Of a stretch of 64,000 bases of DNA, positions 47,254 through 59,708 are shown in pieces. Source of the DNA: Apostichopus californicus (Eukaryota > Echinodermata > Holothuroidea > Aspidochirotida > Stichopodidae); contig JAIPMN010000467.1 in NCBI GenBank assembly GCA_020650975.1, forward strand, positions 18,142 through 82,141, written 5' to 3'. Below the pieces are notes generated by a model. The model did not search any database, was not told the origin of the DNA, and worked only from the letters and a program-made list of their open reading frames with translations. The translations under genes and the position numbers were made by a program. Every line of letters starts with the position of its first letter. Positions within the stretch are counted from its first letter, which is position 1.

Positions 47254-47278
47254 ATGGCGGAGACCATATGCATACCAG
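47254..47278 (+). CDS. EXOSC1: EXOSC1 exon 1
   Basis: ATGGCGGAGACC...CCAG, eight codons plus one base (MAETICIP), donor GTTAGT. The joined codon gives the conserved Gly of CIPGERL. The 25-nt coding part makes it easy to miss. Confidence 0.9.
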
Positions 47279-50200
47279 GTTAGTTGTCGTCTGACTCAGC
47301 CAGGCGGTATAGCCTAGGCTATACTAGTACTACTTGTAGCCTATACAATACTAGCTAAATTACAGTATGCTGTAATGTACATTGAACTTTTCTGTATTGT
47401 AATCTAACGTTAGGCTTTTGCCTTGCTTAGCTTACGTTATTCAATACATACTTAGGCCGATGCTAGGACGAGTCGAACGGATCTATAGTCGAGTGACTCC
47501 TGAGGAAAATTCCTACAGTTCTGTCAGTGTTTAGCGTTAAAACTGGTATAAAAACGTGTACACGAACGTATGATATTACCCTATACATGATCATATATAT
47601 TGTGAACAATCGTAAAAATAAAGGATCATCATTTAAAAAGGTATAAAATCGGTACCACAATTCAAGGAGTTTAACAAATGTTACCAGGGAAAGATTCGCT
47701 TCAAAATATTTCAAACAAAGGCTGTTGACACTTATCAGACTTGGTGCACTGTGCTTTCAAAAGATGTTACATGATACCCACTATGTAAATACACCTGTGG
47801 CAAAAAAAATGTACCTATGTTAAATCACAAAAGCACTTATAATTAGAAATTGTCTTATTAATGTGTATGTATGCAAGTTGCAAAAGGACATTTTTATTGC
47901 TTCTAATAACAATCATACCTATTTGCTTCAAGTTTGCATATGGAATAATCTGCAACAATTTCAGTTATCAATGTTTTGAGATCGCTATGTGGGAATTACC
48001 ATTTTCTGGTGCATCTGCATTTCTGCCATTTTCATATTCTCTTTTCCTATGGTAGGTGAACGTTTGGGCAGTGTTGATCATTACAAAGCTGGTGAGGGCA
48101 CATATGTTCGTCATGGGTTTATCTTTTCAAATCTAGCAGGTTACAAGAGGACTACCCCAGTAGATGATGGGGAGGTGAGTAACTGAAAACTTTCTCATAG
48201 TAATGTGTCTTATTAATGATGAGCATGTCGTTTCAACATCTAGGGCTATCCCTGGGTAAATTTAAGCTGGATTGGATGATGGAGAATTCATACTGATACT
48301 GCAGGGTGTGTATGTACTCCTATTGCAAGATATGTGCTCCTTTTTCATGATGCAGTCCCACCAAGTATTTGCTTCCATCAATTATTATGTTACCCAGTTT
48401 TCAAATGGAAGGAAACCTTCCAACCCTATCAGCTTTTGTGACAAATATATTGTATAATTTGTAGTTCATCAGTGTATGGCAAGTGTCATAAACTCTGTGC
48501 AACCTAAAGATGCAGGTAAATTGACAGATCTATAGAAAATGGCCCATGGATCAGGATTTATGCAATCATATTGCATACTGTATTAGTTTACAGATTGCTG
48601 AACAACTTTTGCCTGACAAGAAAAGTTTGATTTTAATGATATTTCAAAATTTGCACAGCCCTTCAACAGTGTCTACTGAGTCTTGTGTCAGCTGACCACT
48701 CACCTGTACCTCTGGCCCTGTACCTCTTTAAATATGACAGGAGACCAGCTAGATCTGTTTGTTTACACATGAAAGCAGTTTGCATTGTGTTTCATAATCC
48801 ATTACTTTTGTTATCTTTGTTGTCTGATATAGTTCATATTCAAGGATAATTTTATGTCATGCTGTTGGAGGAATAAGCTATAGCTTTCTAAATGGGAAAA
48901 CTGGACTGTTTTTTACCTACTTGCTATCTAGACATATTTTCTAGACATGTTGCTGCATGTTATATGATGTCCACTAATTTGAATACATAGGTTGCCTTAA
49001 AGTTCCTACTTTGTCCAGGTTCTCCCATTGCCTTACTCCTTTCCCCAGGATGCACGTTAGTTAGTCACACATATCACAATTATTTTCTATCCCCCATCCA
49101 CATCTCTGAAACAAATTTTTGTTTGCTATGGAGACTTACAAGTGCCAATCCATTCTCCACAGTACTTGATTCTAAATAACAAAAACGTGGCTAAAGTTTT
49201 TATCTCTTTATTTATATTTTCATGTGAAAAGATACCAGAATTGACAGTTGTGTCCAGAAAACAGAGTTCTGTCATTCCAGAAGTTAGGTCTGTGGTCACT
49301 GTTAAGGTAGGTCAAGAATGTTTCTTTTTCATTCAGTCATAAGTTTCAATAAAGTTCACTGTAACACCACCGTCTTCATGTTCGAGCAGAACAGGCTTTA
49401 GCAAACAGTCATATTTCACAGCTGTTAGTGGGTGGATAATTCACCTCAGGTTTAACCATTTTCCTTCATAACAAAAGAATAGAAAATTGCATGATGAAAT
49501 GCATTGAAAAGAAGTATTTTGTAAATGGCTCAGGCTTATGTTTGTGCAATATTGACCTCTCTTGTCTAAAATCACTTTTGTTAATAATCTTCAGTCATTT
49601 TCTGTACCTTTTTAAAAGAATTTAAATAAAAAAAAGAAGTAATTCTTGTCAGATTCTTGCAGTCAACACCAAGTTTTGTTCTTGTGCTATACTGGGCGTT
49701 GAGGGAAAGTCTTTGAGAGAAACCTTCCGTGGGATGATACGAAGAGAGGACATCAGAGCAACAGAAAAAGACAAAGTGGAAGTTTATAAGTCATTTCGAC
49801 CTGGAGACATCGTTCTTGCAAGAGTTGTATCCTTTGACAAAAACATTTGATGTCACATTTTCCATTGATGCAGTCTTATGGTACCATGTTCAATAGCTTA
49901 GGAATATAACAGTTACCTGAAAAATATATCCTACACAAGTTAAAAATATTGGAAAATACTCCATTATACCATTCGGATTTGGTTGACTTTCAAATATTCT
50001 TTGAAGATTTTTAAGTAGTAGGATGTCAATATTTTCTTGTTGTTTGAAGTTGATTGAAACTGAATGCTACTTAAAGTAATACTGATTGTCCGGTTTAAAA
50101 GTTCATAAAATCCTGACAAAAAGTGCTCTTGAAAGGGTCTTTTGTAAAGAACGGAAAGGGTGAAGAAGATACCTTTATTAAAGTGATTCCAATTTTCAAA

Positions 50201-52399
50201 ACAATGAATATCTTTTTCTTACTACTTAGTGGAATACTGTTAGGGTTATCATGATAAAAGCTTTCCCATTTTTTTTGACATTTCTGACTACCAGTGACCT
50301 TTTACCTGTACAAAAATTTAGCAAACTGTATTTTTCCCCCACAATCTTAGTGGTTAACTGTGTGCCTTTTAATACAGTAGACCTCCATGACTAGTGTTGT
50401 TTACAAGGTGTCAGTTTTGCTCTACTGAACTTAAACTGAAGTACTGATTGTTACCAACAGCAATCAGCAAAGTACAGTATGGCATTCATCTTTTAGCCAA
50501 AGTGGGCACAAGATTGATATGTCAAGCCTATGAAATTTTTTCTCCAGTCTGTAGGCTGCAATATTCAAGGGTCTACTGGCTCCCATGACAAAAATGAAAA
50601 TATAATCTTTTTATATGGGATACTTTAACCTGGACATGGTCCATTTGTTATGCTGAAATATTCCATCATTAGCATCATATACAAACTTTGCCAGTTTTAT
50701 CTTTTGTCATAGAGATAAGTTATTTGTTCCAGTTTAATTTATGGTTCAATAAAAATAATTCTCTGAAATGATAGGGTTCTTTGGACAACACTTTTGAAAA
50801 CCTTGCAGCCCGCAGAAAGATTGTGTTTTAATTGGTCATATTTACAAGAAACTTGGAAAGTGTGTGGCGAGTTTTTTTTCCAGAAATAGGTAGCTATTGA
50901 AAAGTTGATTCTAGTCAATATTTTGCATTCTCTCCAGTCAGTCTTATCATAGCCTTGACATCACTGTGAAGCTTTCTCTTGGCGATGCCCGCTCTTACCT
51001 TTTGACAACTGCAGAGAATGAACTAGGAGTTGTGCTTGCCCAAAGTGAGGCAGGTAAGTTGTACACATTAACTATTCTAATGAAGGATTTAGGTGAGGGA
51101 AGTGTTTGGACACAAAATACCACACAGATTGACACAATTAACTCTGTGTTTCCAAAAGCTATTTATTTGACTGCATAAATATATATAAAACAACATGGGT
51201 CATAAGTTATGAAAATGAAGTATTTTACATCTTTCTAAAATTCCAATAGCTTTTAATGATGAATTTAGGCCCAAAAAAATAATTTTTATATGTTGTAGAC
51301 CAATCAAGAAGAAACTGCTGACAGTCCAGGTTGTAATTCTATACTGTGTTTTATTTTGAGAAATGACCCTGTAAACACCTTAGACTTATTAAAGTGGATG
51401 AACTGTTATATTAAAATACAGACCAAAACTCAAGCATAAGACCTCATGACCTCTGATAACATGTTTGTAATGTGTTAAAGGACAAAAGGTATATGTACAT
51501 GTAGAGAACACACTAGCAAATATGAATACACAGAGGCATAGCATTATTTATTGGGTAAACTATTATAAGGCTAGCATATGTTAAACACTTAAAGTTGAAA
51601 TATGATATTTCCAAGTCTGGGTCTGGATTGCCGAGGTAATAGAGAGAGTTGCAGCTATTTGCACAAATATCAGAAGTTTTCTTAGTTCAGGTTTACTGTG
51701 TGAAGTCATCAACAACTGTTGCAGAAAACAATCCTTATGATTTTATTGTTGACCATAAGGATGTATAACATTGGGTTTGAAATTAATGGGGAAGAATGTT
51801 CCTAACTGTTGTACTCTGGTCTCTTTTTCTACCTGCTTGAAAACTTCATAGAGCTAACCTCAGCTTTAATTAAAGTCAAGTGTTTTATTTATAATCTGAC
51901 TGTGGCAAACCAACAGAAATCCAACTTGAACTTCTATCCTAACATACAAATTAAATGGAATGTTGATAGCTGTTTTCACCTTCAAAGCGATTGTTTCTCC
52001 TCTCAAAAGGTGACAAACCAATAAGAGAAAGTTAAAACTCATAGGTTGATAACAACCTGCAGTAGTGCAGTACAAGCATTTGAAATTCTATAATTTTAGC
52101 CTGGGAATAATTTGCAAGTTAAATCATTAGATTCTTCCCATTAGAAATTAGAAATGATAAAAGATGTGATGACATCACAATGTTCCTTTCCATGAAATCT
52201 TAGTTTTGACCATATTCTTATAGTATGTCGGTGAAGTTCACTACCTAACAGAGTTTTGGAAATTAATGTCAGCCTTTCATCTCTTGCAGGAGTAAATCTT
52301 GTCCCTATCAGTTGGTGCGAGATGATTTGTCCAAAGACTCACGTCAAAGAATTACGAAAAGTGGCAAAGGTTCAACCAGACTACATACAAACAACGTGA
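47254..52399 (+). CDS. EXOSC1: EXOSC1 / CSL4, RNA exosome cap subunit (194 aa, six exons)
   Basis: CSL4 is one of three S1-domain cap proteins of the RNA exosome, which degrades and trims RNA 3'-to-5' in nucleus and cytoplasm. Exons are 47254-47278, 48056-48174, 49232-49306, 49653-49826, 50972-51053 and 52290-52399; phases match throughout and total 585 nt. The product aligns end to end with human EXOSC1 (195 aa): ICIPGERL and GTYVRHGFIFSNLAG in the N-terminal ECR1-type domain, FRGMIRREDIRATEKDKVEV and YKSFRPGDIVLARV in the S1 domain, DARSYLLTTAENELGVVLAQ, and VPISWCEMICPKTHVKELRK in the C-terminal part. Intron 4 is a U12-type intron. Upstream it shares an interval with the LU-like gene; downstream it converges on the C6orf163-like gene. 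The gene looks intact. Confidence 0.96.
48056..48174 (+). CDS. EXOSC1: EXOSC1 exon 2
   Basis: Acceptor CTATGGTAG, donor GTGAGT. It codes ERLGSVDHYKAGEGTYVRHG then FIFSNLAGYK, the N-terminal domain core. Phase 1 in, 0 out. Confidence 0.93.
49232..49306 (+). CDS. EXOSC1: EXOSC1 exon 3
   Basis: Acceptor GTGAAAAG, donor GTAGGT, 25 codons, phase 0-0. It reads IPELTVVSRKQSSVIPEVRS then VVTVK, the linker into the S1 domain. Confidence 0.9.
49653..49826 (+). CDS. EXOSC1: EXOSC1 exon 4 (S1 domain)
   Basis: The acceptor is TTCTTGTCAG; the CAG ten bases later is out of frame. 58 codons from ILAVNTKF to YKSFRPGDIVLARV. The donor GTATCCTTTG is U12-type. Confidence 0.93.
49827..50971 (+). other. EXOSC1: U12-type (minor spliceosome) intron 4 of EXOSC1
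   Basis: The 5' end GTATCCTTTG matches the U12 consensus RTATCCTTT in every position. The 3' end has AGCCTTGACATCACTGTGAAG: a CCTTGAC branch motif with its adenosine at 50958, 13 nt from the splice site, and no pyrimidine tract. All three features are diagnostic of U12 introns. Confidence 0.9.
50972..51053 (+). CDS. EXOSC1: EXOSC1 exon 5
   Basis: 27 codons plus one base, LSLGDARSYLLTTAENELGV to SEA, donor GTAAGT. Phase 0 in, 1 out. Confidence 0.94.
51054..52289 (+). other. EXOSC1 intron 5
   Basis: 1.2-kb intron, GTAAGT to TTGCAG. No other gene or repeat recognised in it. Introns 1 to 3 are similarly plain. Confidence 0.6.
52290..52399 (+). CDS. EXOSC1: EXOSC1 exon 6
   Basis: Acceptor CTCTTGCAG. 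It reads GVNLVPISWCEMICPKTHVK then ELRKVAKVQPDYIQTT and TGA. The WCEMxCPKTH cysteines are those kept in animal CSL4. Confidence 0.95.
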
Positions 52400-53174
52400 T
52401 GGTTAGCGATGGAATAAACGGTTTCCTCATCATGGAACAGATCAGTAGCCGTACATGGACGATGAGCTGATCATCAACAGCTGATCATCAACAGCAAACA
52501 AGCGTAACTGCTATAGTAACTGACTTATCAGATGTGGATGAAGGTTTTAATGATTGTTCTTGTTAACTCATGTATCAGATATCAAGTTGACAAGACTACA
52601 AACTTTTCAAGCCAATGTGTTTTCTGTTTCGTATCTATCATTCCATTCTTAAGAAGTGAACAAGATAAAGTTGACAAACCAAGAAAACAAGACCTGGATG
52701 TGTGTGTTCTGTTTTCACTGGGAAGCACCGTACTACTATGGTTTATCAATCATGTCCTGGGTCCAGATGATCTGTCTTTGCTATCATAGAAGGATAAATA
52801 TATTTCAGTCCTAAGACACAGAACATACTGAGATTTCTATGCAAAGTTAACCTGTAAGTACTTCAAGGATACTTCATCACAAGCAGTAAACTCATACCAA
52901 ACATATAAAAATCAAATTATACAAGTGTTGTTGTTATAACGGCAATCTGAACACTGGTTGTGCTGTTGCAAGCAGCCTGCAAAAGTACAAATGCCAAGTA
53001 CAAGCAATGTCACTAAAATTGTAAGTATAGACCTCTAGAACTTGATGTGTAGAAAAGGGAGACTTACTGCTCCCTCTCAAGTAATTTCAAGTGTTTTATA
53101 TTCTGTTTCTCCCAAGAAACAAGGTTTCAAAACTTTTTGGAGTCTGGCCAAGTATTATGTACTTATTAGCAAAA

Positions 53175-53180
53175 AATAAA
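53175..53180 (+). terminator. Candidate poly(A) signal of EXOSC1
   Basis: AATAAA, 776 nt past the stop and before the convergent gene. It is the first canonical hexamer I found on this strand after the stop. Confidence 0.5.
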
Positions 53181-53645
53181 GACATTTTGTATTTGGAATG
53201 GGGAAAAGCATGGTTAATAACTTGATTATCTTGGATCATGAGATCTAATATTCAATGTTACTCCCAAGAAAGTACTGAGGAGCATAACATTTCAAATCCA
53301 ATTTTTTTTTTTTAAGACTGCAGTAGACCATTTGGGATGATTCCAAAGATTTATAAAAGTTATCATCATTAGGTAAACAATTATTTCTTCATTTGATAAG
53401 TTGTGAGGAGGGATAGGGGGGGGGGGGGAGCAGGGTTGGGTCTATACTGTACTCGAGGAACATTATTTCATTCTCTCTTTCATTGAAGTCTTAAGTGATG
53501 TTCGTTAATAAATAAGAATAATACATTAAATTAGTATTTTCCATCATTTGCTATCAATGTGTTCCGATTTCAGTAATATATATGAAACTTTCAGCAAATG
53601 AGAAGCAACAAGAACTCATCCTTCGAGAAGTGAACCACAAATAAA

Positions 53646-54018
53646 TTATAGCAGAAACTCTGCCTGCCCCTTTTTAAAGCCAATTGTTTCATTAATGAAT
53701 AATTGATAGGATGTCTTAAGTTTATTGTATTTTTCAATCCAGCCTTCTTTTTCCTGTTTCTCTCGTTCAATTTCATTCAAAGCCTCTTGGTGTCTAGCCT
53801 CCCCTGCTTTAATCTCTTCTTTTAAGTTAGCTATTTCTTGTTTGTGATTCTGTTGAATCTTGCCAAGCTCCACGGCTGCTGCTCGTCTTTCTTCCATTTG
53901 TGTATTCAATATTGCGTCGACTTTCTCTCGGTCTAGTTCGGCAGTCAATTCCTTCAGGGCTGTGACTTTGTCTGCTTCAGCTTCCTTCGCTGTCTCGGCT
54001 GATTTAGCCGCCGTTAAC
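53646..54018 (-). CDS. C6orf163: C6orf163-like exon 4
   Basis: Acceptor TATCCCGCAG. LTAAKSAETAKEAEADKVTA to the conserved end GQAEFLL and TAA at 53646. Long helical segment, then the family C-terminus. Confidence 0.88.
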
Positions 54019-57000
54019 CTGCGGGATATACAAATAAATACTGCGTTGAGAACCACATATCAGTTTCTCCTTTGTGGGAATAAATTATTTCGAGAGTCAC
54101 TACTGTACGTGAAAACTGACCTAGATATAAAGTTGAAAAGCTCAACCTAGCATACACTGTATAAATTATAAAAATCGCTACTGAAATGGCCAGATCATTA
54201 TTGAAAAAGCTTTGCAGTGGATATGTTGGTCGGAACAACCCGAAAATCCAGACTTTCTGAAGTTTCATAAATCCAGTCAGATTCTCAGGTAAGATAGCAA
54301 TGAGAGGAGAAGAGATTTCCCATATTGATAGACATGTAGTAGAATATCGCTTTTCCTGTCCAAGTAAAATATTGCACCAAACTTCCTGTGGAGCCAAATA
54401 AATATACACTGCAGTCTTACTTGAACATGACACTGTTCCCTGGCAAATGAAATTGGACAGCATCCTCTACTTTTTAATTTCTATGGGTTATGAATATCTG
54501 CTGAAAGTGAGATTGTTTTAAAAACAAAAATACTTCTGGCAAGTTTTGTCAAATTTCATGTGCTGTATGGGGCAATATTTGGTTCAAACTTAATCATGAT
54601 GTCTAAGCCAGCTTTTGTGAAACAAAATTCAGAAACCAAAACTTAATTGTATAGATATACACTGCAATATCATTACATCCCCAGCATCACTATGCCAGAG
54701 TCTGATCTTCAATAAGCAATTATTGTGATACCCAAAGCCTTTCAATATAAAGCTCAGTTTTTATTTTTCCTATTACTTGCAGTTGGGGCTCATTAAAAAT
54801 CTGGAGGCTCTGTAACTGATATTTCAGTCCCAATAATATACCAATTACAAATTATTGCACTGTACCCCAGAGGAATGTACAGACACCAATCACATCAAGA
54901 GGTGTCTTTGTCAGATGTTTCTAATTATAACCAAAGCAGTGGCAGATCCCGGATTTCTGGGACGAAGGATCCAACAATACTGCACACATAGAAAATTGGT
55001 GTGTAAAAGAAAACATCCATAAAACGAATAGGAATGCACAAACGTCAACTGCGCTCAATTTGTTCAGCCACCACCCCCTGGAGTTTGCCTTACCCAGCAA
55101 CTCTCTCTGTTTCTTCCGATGCTTTTTGTATTTCTTCTTTCCTAGCTACAGCGACAGCTTCCTCCCTTTCACTGTTCTTCTCCTCGATCAACTTAGCTTT
55201 TGTTTGTTCCAATACTCCCTGGGCACGTTCACGTTCCTGCCTCACTTGCTGCAAAGCGATCTGCTTCATGTCCGTTTCAATCTTGATGGTTTGCTCCTTA
55301 AAGAGAATAAAAATACAGTAGTTTTAAACAATAACTTCTACGACTCATTCAAGACATTAGCTGTGTTCTACTGAATAGGGAGAATATTAAGAAAAGCAGC
55401 ATGAAGATGCTCTATCACGGTAAAGATGAATTTATAAGTTATTTCATCCCACAGTTGACAGTCGGGTTTTGCTGATACACTAATCCATCATGCATCTGTA
55501 AGCAGGATACACGAAAATGTACCAAATTACCAATGTACCGCATTATTACCAAACAACCTTTTCATTAAATTACCTTGAGGGCCTTTTCACGTTCCAAGTC
55601 CTTCTCCTTCATACTTTTCTCCAACTCTTCTTCTGCCAGTTTACGACATTTCTCTAGAGCGATTTCTTTCACATGGGTAGCTTGTTTCCACACAGCCTCT
55701 TCAGCAGCTTCAATCGCAACGCTTCTTTCCTCATCTGTTTTGTTCTCCCATTTCACATGGATATTCTGGCCAATTTCTAATGAAAATGAAAAACATGAGC
55801 ACTTATTAAACAGAAGGCAAAGGTACTGTGAATATCACAGGAAAAAATGCAATCAGACTGTCCCATTTTGTGGTTGCATTTGCTAGTATCACATCATCTC
55901 AACATTGCCTTTTTCTACTGTTGTGAAAACATCAAGTCATTAAGGAATGAAACTCCAAATTGGTAAGGGGTCCTCGAAGCTGGTCTATGCCAAACAACAA
56001 TGGAGAGAGTTACCATTGTCGGTGGATACCAACAAATGATAGCAATGTATATATTTTACAATATGAGAACAGTCCCTTCAATTGGAAAACATTAAGAAGC
56101 GGACATTGGTTTCAGTGGTAGTGTAGTTTTCTGAATATAAGTCTGCAATTGGCTGGCTACCGAAATTTAATGGAAAGTTTACTTCATTTATAAGCAGAAA
56201 TATGAATGGAAAAAAATGTTAACAGGATTGGCTAAGTTGTTATCCTCTGACATGTACATTCACTGTATGTTCATGACAAACCAGAGGCCTAGAAATACTT
56301 TAATCTGCTTGTAAAGGAGAAGGACATAATGTAGAACTGGCTCAAGAGTTTCAAACCATGGTTTTGGTTTGACTTGAAACTTTAGGGGTATGAGCATATT
56401 TGAAAGGATATCCATGAATACTTACAAATGAACTTGCAAATATGCACACTACACACTATTGATTGAAATGTCAAGGCTATCCTGCTATGTGACCAAGTCA
56501 TGGTATGGTGGTATATGATAACCCTGTGTACCTCCTAATTTTGCATACTGTAAATACATTTCTACCTGCAATGATAGACACTACTGGCTAGTTGATGTAT
56601 TTGAAAGTAAAATTACTGAAACCACTTTTTGCAAACAATTTTTATCTTCACATTACAGAGCCACAATGCTAACAGATAAATTAAAACAGTTAAAGAAACA
56701 GTATTCTGAGGTGACTTTAGGAATTATTTTTCACAAATGTAACCATATTGTAGTCAAATTAACTTGTAAGTTGTAGCACTTTGCAAGATGTTTGGAATAT
56801 ACTTCAGGATTTTTCAATCAAGACTCCAAGGTCCAATACCAAATAAACAAGTTCTATTTGACACATGTAAAAAATAAATGTAGCAAAATCTATCTACACA
56901 CAACCATTTACAAGATGTGCAACCACATTCAATATAACAGAAGCATATCTATTCAATGCAATGGCTGTGTAAAGATTATACACACAAACGAAGCACCCAA

Positions 57001-57272
57001 CACAACGTGTAAGAAACAAGCTTCTAGTGGAATATGTCGGCTGGGTACAAGGGAGACATTATGATCCCTGATAGCTAGTAGTAGTAGTTGGCTATAGCAC
57101 ATAGATATTATATCAACTTAAATATAGAAATATAAATATAGATTGAAAACTTACCTAGTATACTTGAATGGGTGAATGCTTGAGTTTGCACAGGTTTTGT
57201 ATCTTCATATCTTTTAGGAACCCCTCTATATTTTGGGGCCAAGGCTTTATTGTCTCTTAAAGGGCCATCCAT
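53646..57272 (-). CDS. C6orf163: C6orf163-like coiled-coil protein (298 aa, four exons)
   Basis: Exons 57272-57155, 55776-55574, 55296-55094 and 54018-53646 join in phases 1, 0 and 2 (897 nt). The product is almost entirely Glu/Lys/Ala-rich coiled coil after a short basic N-terminus. FTHSSILEIGQNI aligns with FYTHKDILDIGANI of human C6orf163; EEAVWKQATHVKEIALEK resembles its AQVWAQANERQKQAVEK; and the C-terminal SYQLFINETIGFKKGQAEFL matches the family ending (FQKYINYTF...GHADFIL). Human C6orf163 is 329 aa. Its function is not established to my knowledge. Homology is carried by the two ends; the coiled coil alone would not be specific. The start ATG sits in a strong AAGATGG context. Confidence 0.82.
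55094..55296 (-). CDS. C6orf163: C6orf163-like exon 3
   Basis: Acceptor TTCTCTTTAAG, donor GTAAGG. EQTIKIETDMKQIALQQVRQ to EETERVA, heptad-rich, 67 codons plus two bases. It has the same length (203 nt) as exon 2, which may point to an old internal duplication. Confidence 0.87.
55574..55776 (-). CDS. C6orf163: C6orf163-like exon 2
   Basis: Acceptor TTTTCATTAG and donor GTAATT (weak). IGQNIHVKWENKTDEERSVA to EKALK, 67 codons, phase 1 in and 0 out. Confidence 0.85.
57155..57272 (-). CDS. C6orf163: C6orf163-like exon 1
   Basis: 39 codons plus one base, MDGPLRDNKALAPKYRGVPK to AFTHSSIL, donor GTAAGT. Basic and proline-containing, before the coiled coil starts. Confidence 0.85.
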
Positions 57273-59700
57273 CTTGAAATTGGTCCAAGCCTGATCGATG
57301 AGGACAGTTCAATACCAAGTTTGCTGTTAATGTTAGCCTAAAACTGAGCTTAAGCTAGACTAAAACTGAGCTTAATGTTATAGCTAGACTAAATGCTTTT
57401 GCCACGGACGATGATACTACTTAGTCGTCGAACTACACCAATGAATTAGTTCAGTTTAGGCCAACTGGCCTTAGTTTCTGCAAGGTTGGTCCGACCACGC
57501 TAAGAGAAAGAAACACCTGTGCTAGCCAATCCATGCAGTTGGCCACCCAGTATGGTTAGGCTATAGGATATGCTACAGTAGCCTTATTTAGGATCACGGC
57601 GAAAGAAATAATTGCGAAACTTAAATATGCAGTTTATGAACAATGAGTTTAAACTTCTCAGGCCTACAACAATAGACTTAATTTTGTATAGCTAGTAAGT
57701 CAGATCCTGATTCAGTGTCAATATCAAGGCAATTACAATACTGTCCGAGATAACGATGACACGTTAGCACAGATTATCCCATCTTAGCAACTGCACAATT
57801 ACAACACAAGTAAAACATGAACCCTCGGTGTACTATATTGTTTGAACGGTACACTGCTATGCAAACAATGTTATTACGAGAATAAAAAAGGTCGCTTTAA
57901 TTAAGATGCGTAACTTTCAAGCAATTGATCACATCACTTACACAAGGAATGAAATATCATCTGGTGAATAACCTCAAAGGAAATACATCTCGATCACCTT
58001 TCTGTCAAATGTATACGTTATTTATGAATTCTTACATCAATCTTTCAGTTACCACAGTAACCAATAATATTAATCCGCCATTAGCGTCGTACGCTGTGTG
58101 CGCTATGATTCCTAAGGGGAAATTGAAGCAGACGCTTTTGCTATAATAATTCAGAATTGATATCAAAAATGGGCTTCACGTACGTTTGAACTGATAAGGG
58201 AAGTGAAAAAATACACCTCGTTTGGGAATTATTTAAATTTAAATAAAATGCTTGAGCCACTGTATTCCGCAGCGCTAATATGTGAGCGGACTAACTTTAC
58301 GTAGTGGCGTATACGTACGTAACATCCCAAACAGTGACGAAGCAGAGGGAGAGACCCAGTGGGGCGCACATGATTTCATTAGTGTGGGTCACCATGGTTG
58401 GGAGGGTGTCAGTTAAGGGAATTCAAAACATTTCCAGACCATTTCTTTGGGTCCTGACTACGTCAATTTACATGTCCTTTTCTACACTTCCGGTGGCATA
58501 CTCGAGTCTATGATCCGCCCGATTGTTCTCCTGTTTCAGGAAAAGTGCCAAAAAGCAGCAGGAGAACATCTTTTTTGACCTGTTATCAATCAGGATCTTG
58601 CTTTTTCTGGCTTGTTTGTTAAAGAAAATACATGGAAGTATATGTACATGTTCGCCTCCCAGGAGAAGCGTACGAAAATTGTTTACTACTGATCATGAGT
58701 GAGGAGGTTTGTTTACAGGTGACGAAAACTTCAGGCTCTGATACTGATAGCACAAAAATCTGCTCGGTGATGATACGGAAAATTGACAGTAGGCCTACCA
58801 TGAAAGGCCAACTTGTCAACTATCCATTGATGGGTAGCGTTTAGCTATTGAGAACTTCTATCTAGACTTAGAGACCACATTACTTTTGTGATTTATGTGT
58901 GTAAATCAATAGGGATTTTACTGTGCGTATGCTCCCTTCCATAGAAATGTGCAGTTATACTACGGGCACTATAACGCCTCACACCGCCTAGTTGATGCAA
59001 GAAGTTATGTTCCATAACAACTCCCGGGTTGATGTAAACCTTACGTCAAGAAATAGCCAATGATCGCAGGCGCCCAACCAGGAGGGAGGGGGCCCCTCTC
59101 TTTCCAACCCCGCACAAAAAGTATTTATTAGCACAACCGCAGACCCCCTACATGGGAAACGGATTCGACGACCTCAGGGCTAAATCTCTCCTTTCTTAAA
59201 ATCCAGCCCCTGGATGTTGAAGTTCAATTCAATCAGTAACCGTAGATTTTTCCCAAGGTGAGAACTTGCGAAGAAAAGCCAGCTTTGCTCACAAGATCAG
59301 TGATCGATTTAGAGTAAATATAAAGAGAGCAAATATTTGGATTCCAGAGAAATAGAAAAGTTGCCGATGGAACAGTCAGGAAGCTAGGAGATTGCTCCTG
59401 GTAGGCTATGTAGTTAGTGTCTAAACAATACACTATATTGTCCAAACAGCATGTTGCAACGACTAACGAGTCACTCTTGGGTCAAGGCTCAAGTCAAGTC
59501 AACTGTGGTCGAGTCACACGTCAAATCATTTACTAGGTCCAGAGGTAGACCCCTGTCTGGGAATCCAAGAGTCGAAGCCTTCACATGAACTTACAAACAA
59601 GATGCCCCTTAATACAACTTTTACTAACAATGTGTCGTTTTCTGTTAAATTTTTACGGATACAATATATGACAATTACAAGTATAAGGTATACCACAGTG
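57273..59700. other. Upstream of the C6orf163-like gene, intergenic
   Basis: The promoter of the minus-strand gene should lie just above 57272; no TATA box stands out. I see no further exon or recognisable repeat up to 59700. Confidence 0.5.
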
Positions 59701-59708
59701 GGTGACAG

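Noticed and set aside
54943-54975. CAGTGGCAGATCCCGGATTT as a hAT-like start
   Set aside because: No paired end or 8-bp duplication seen; could be a truncated relic.
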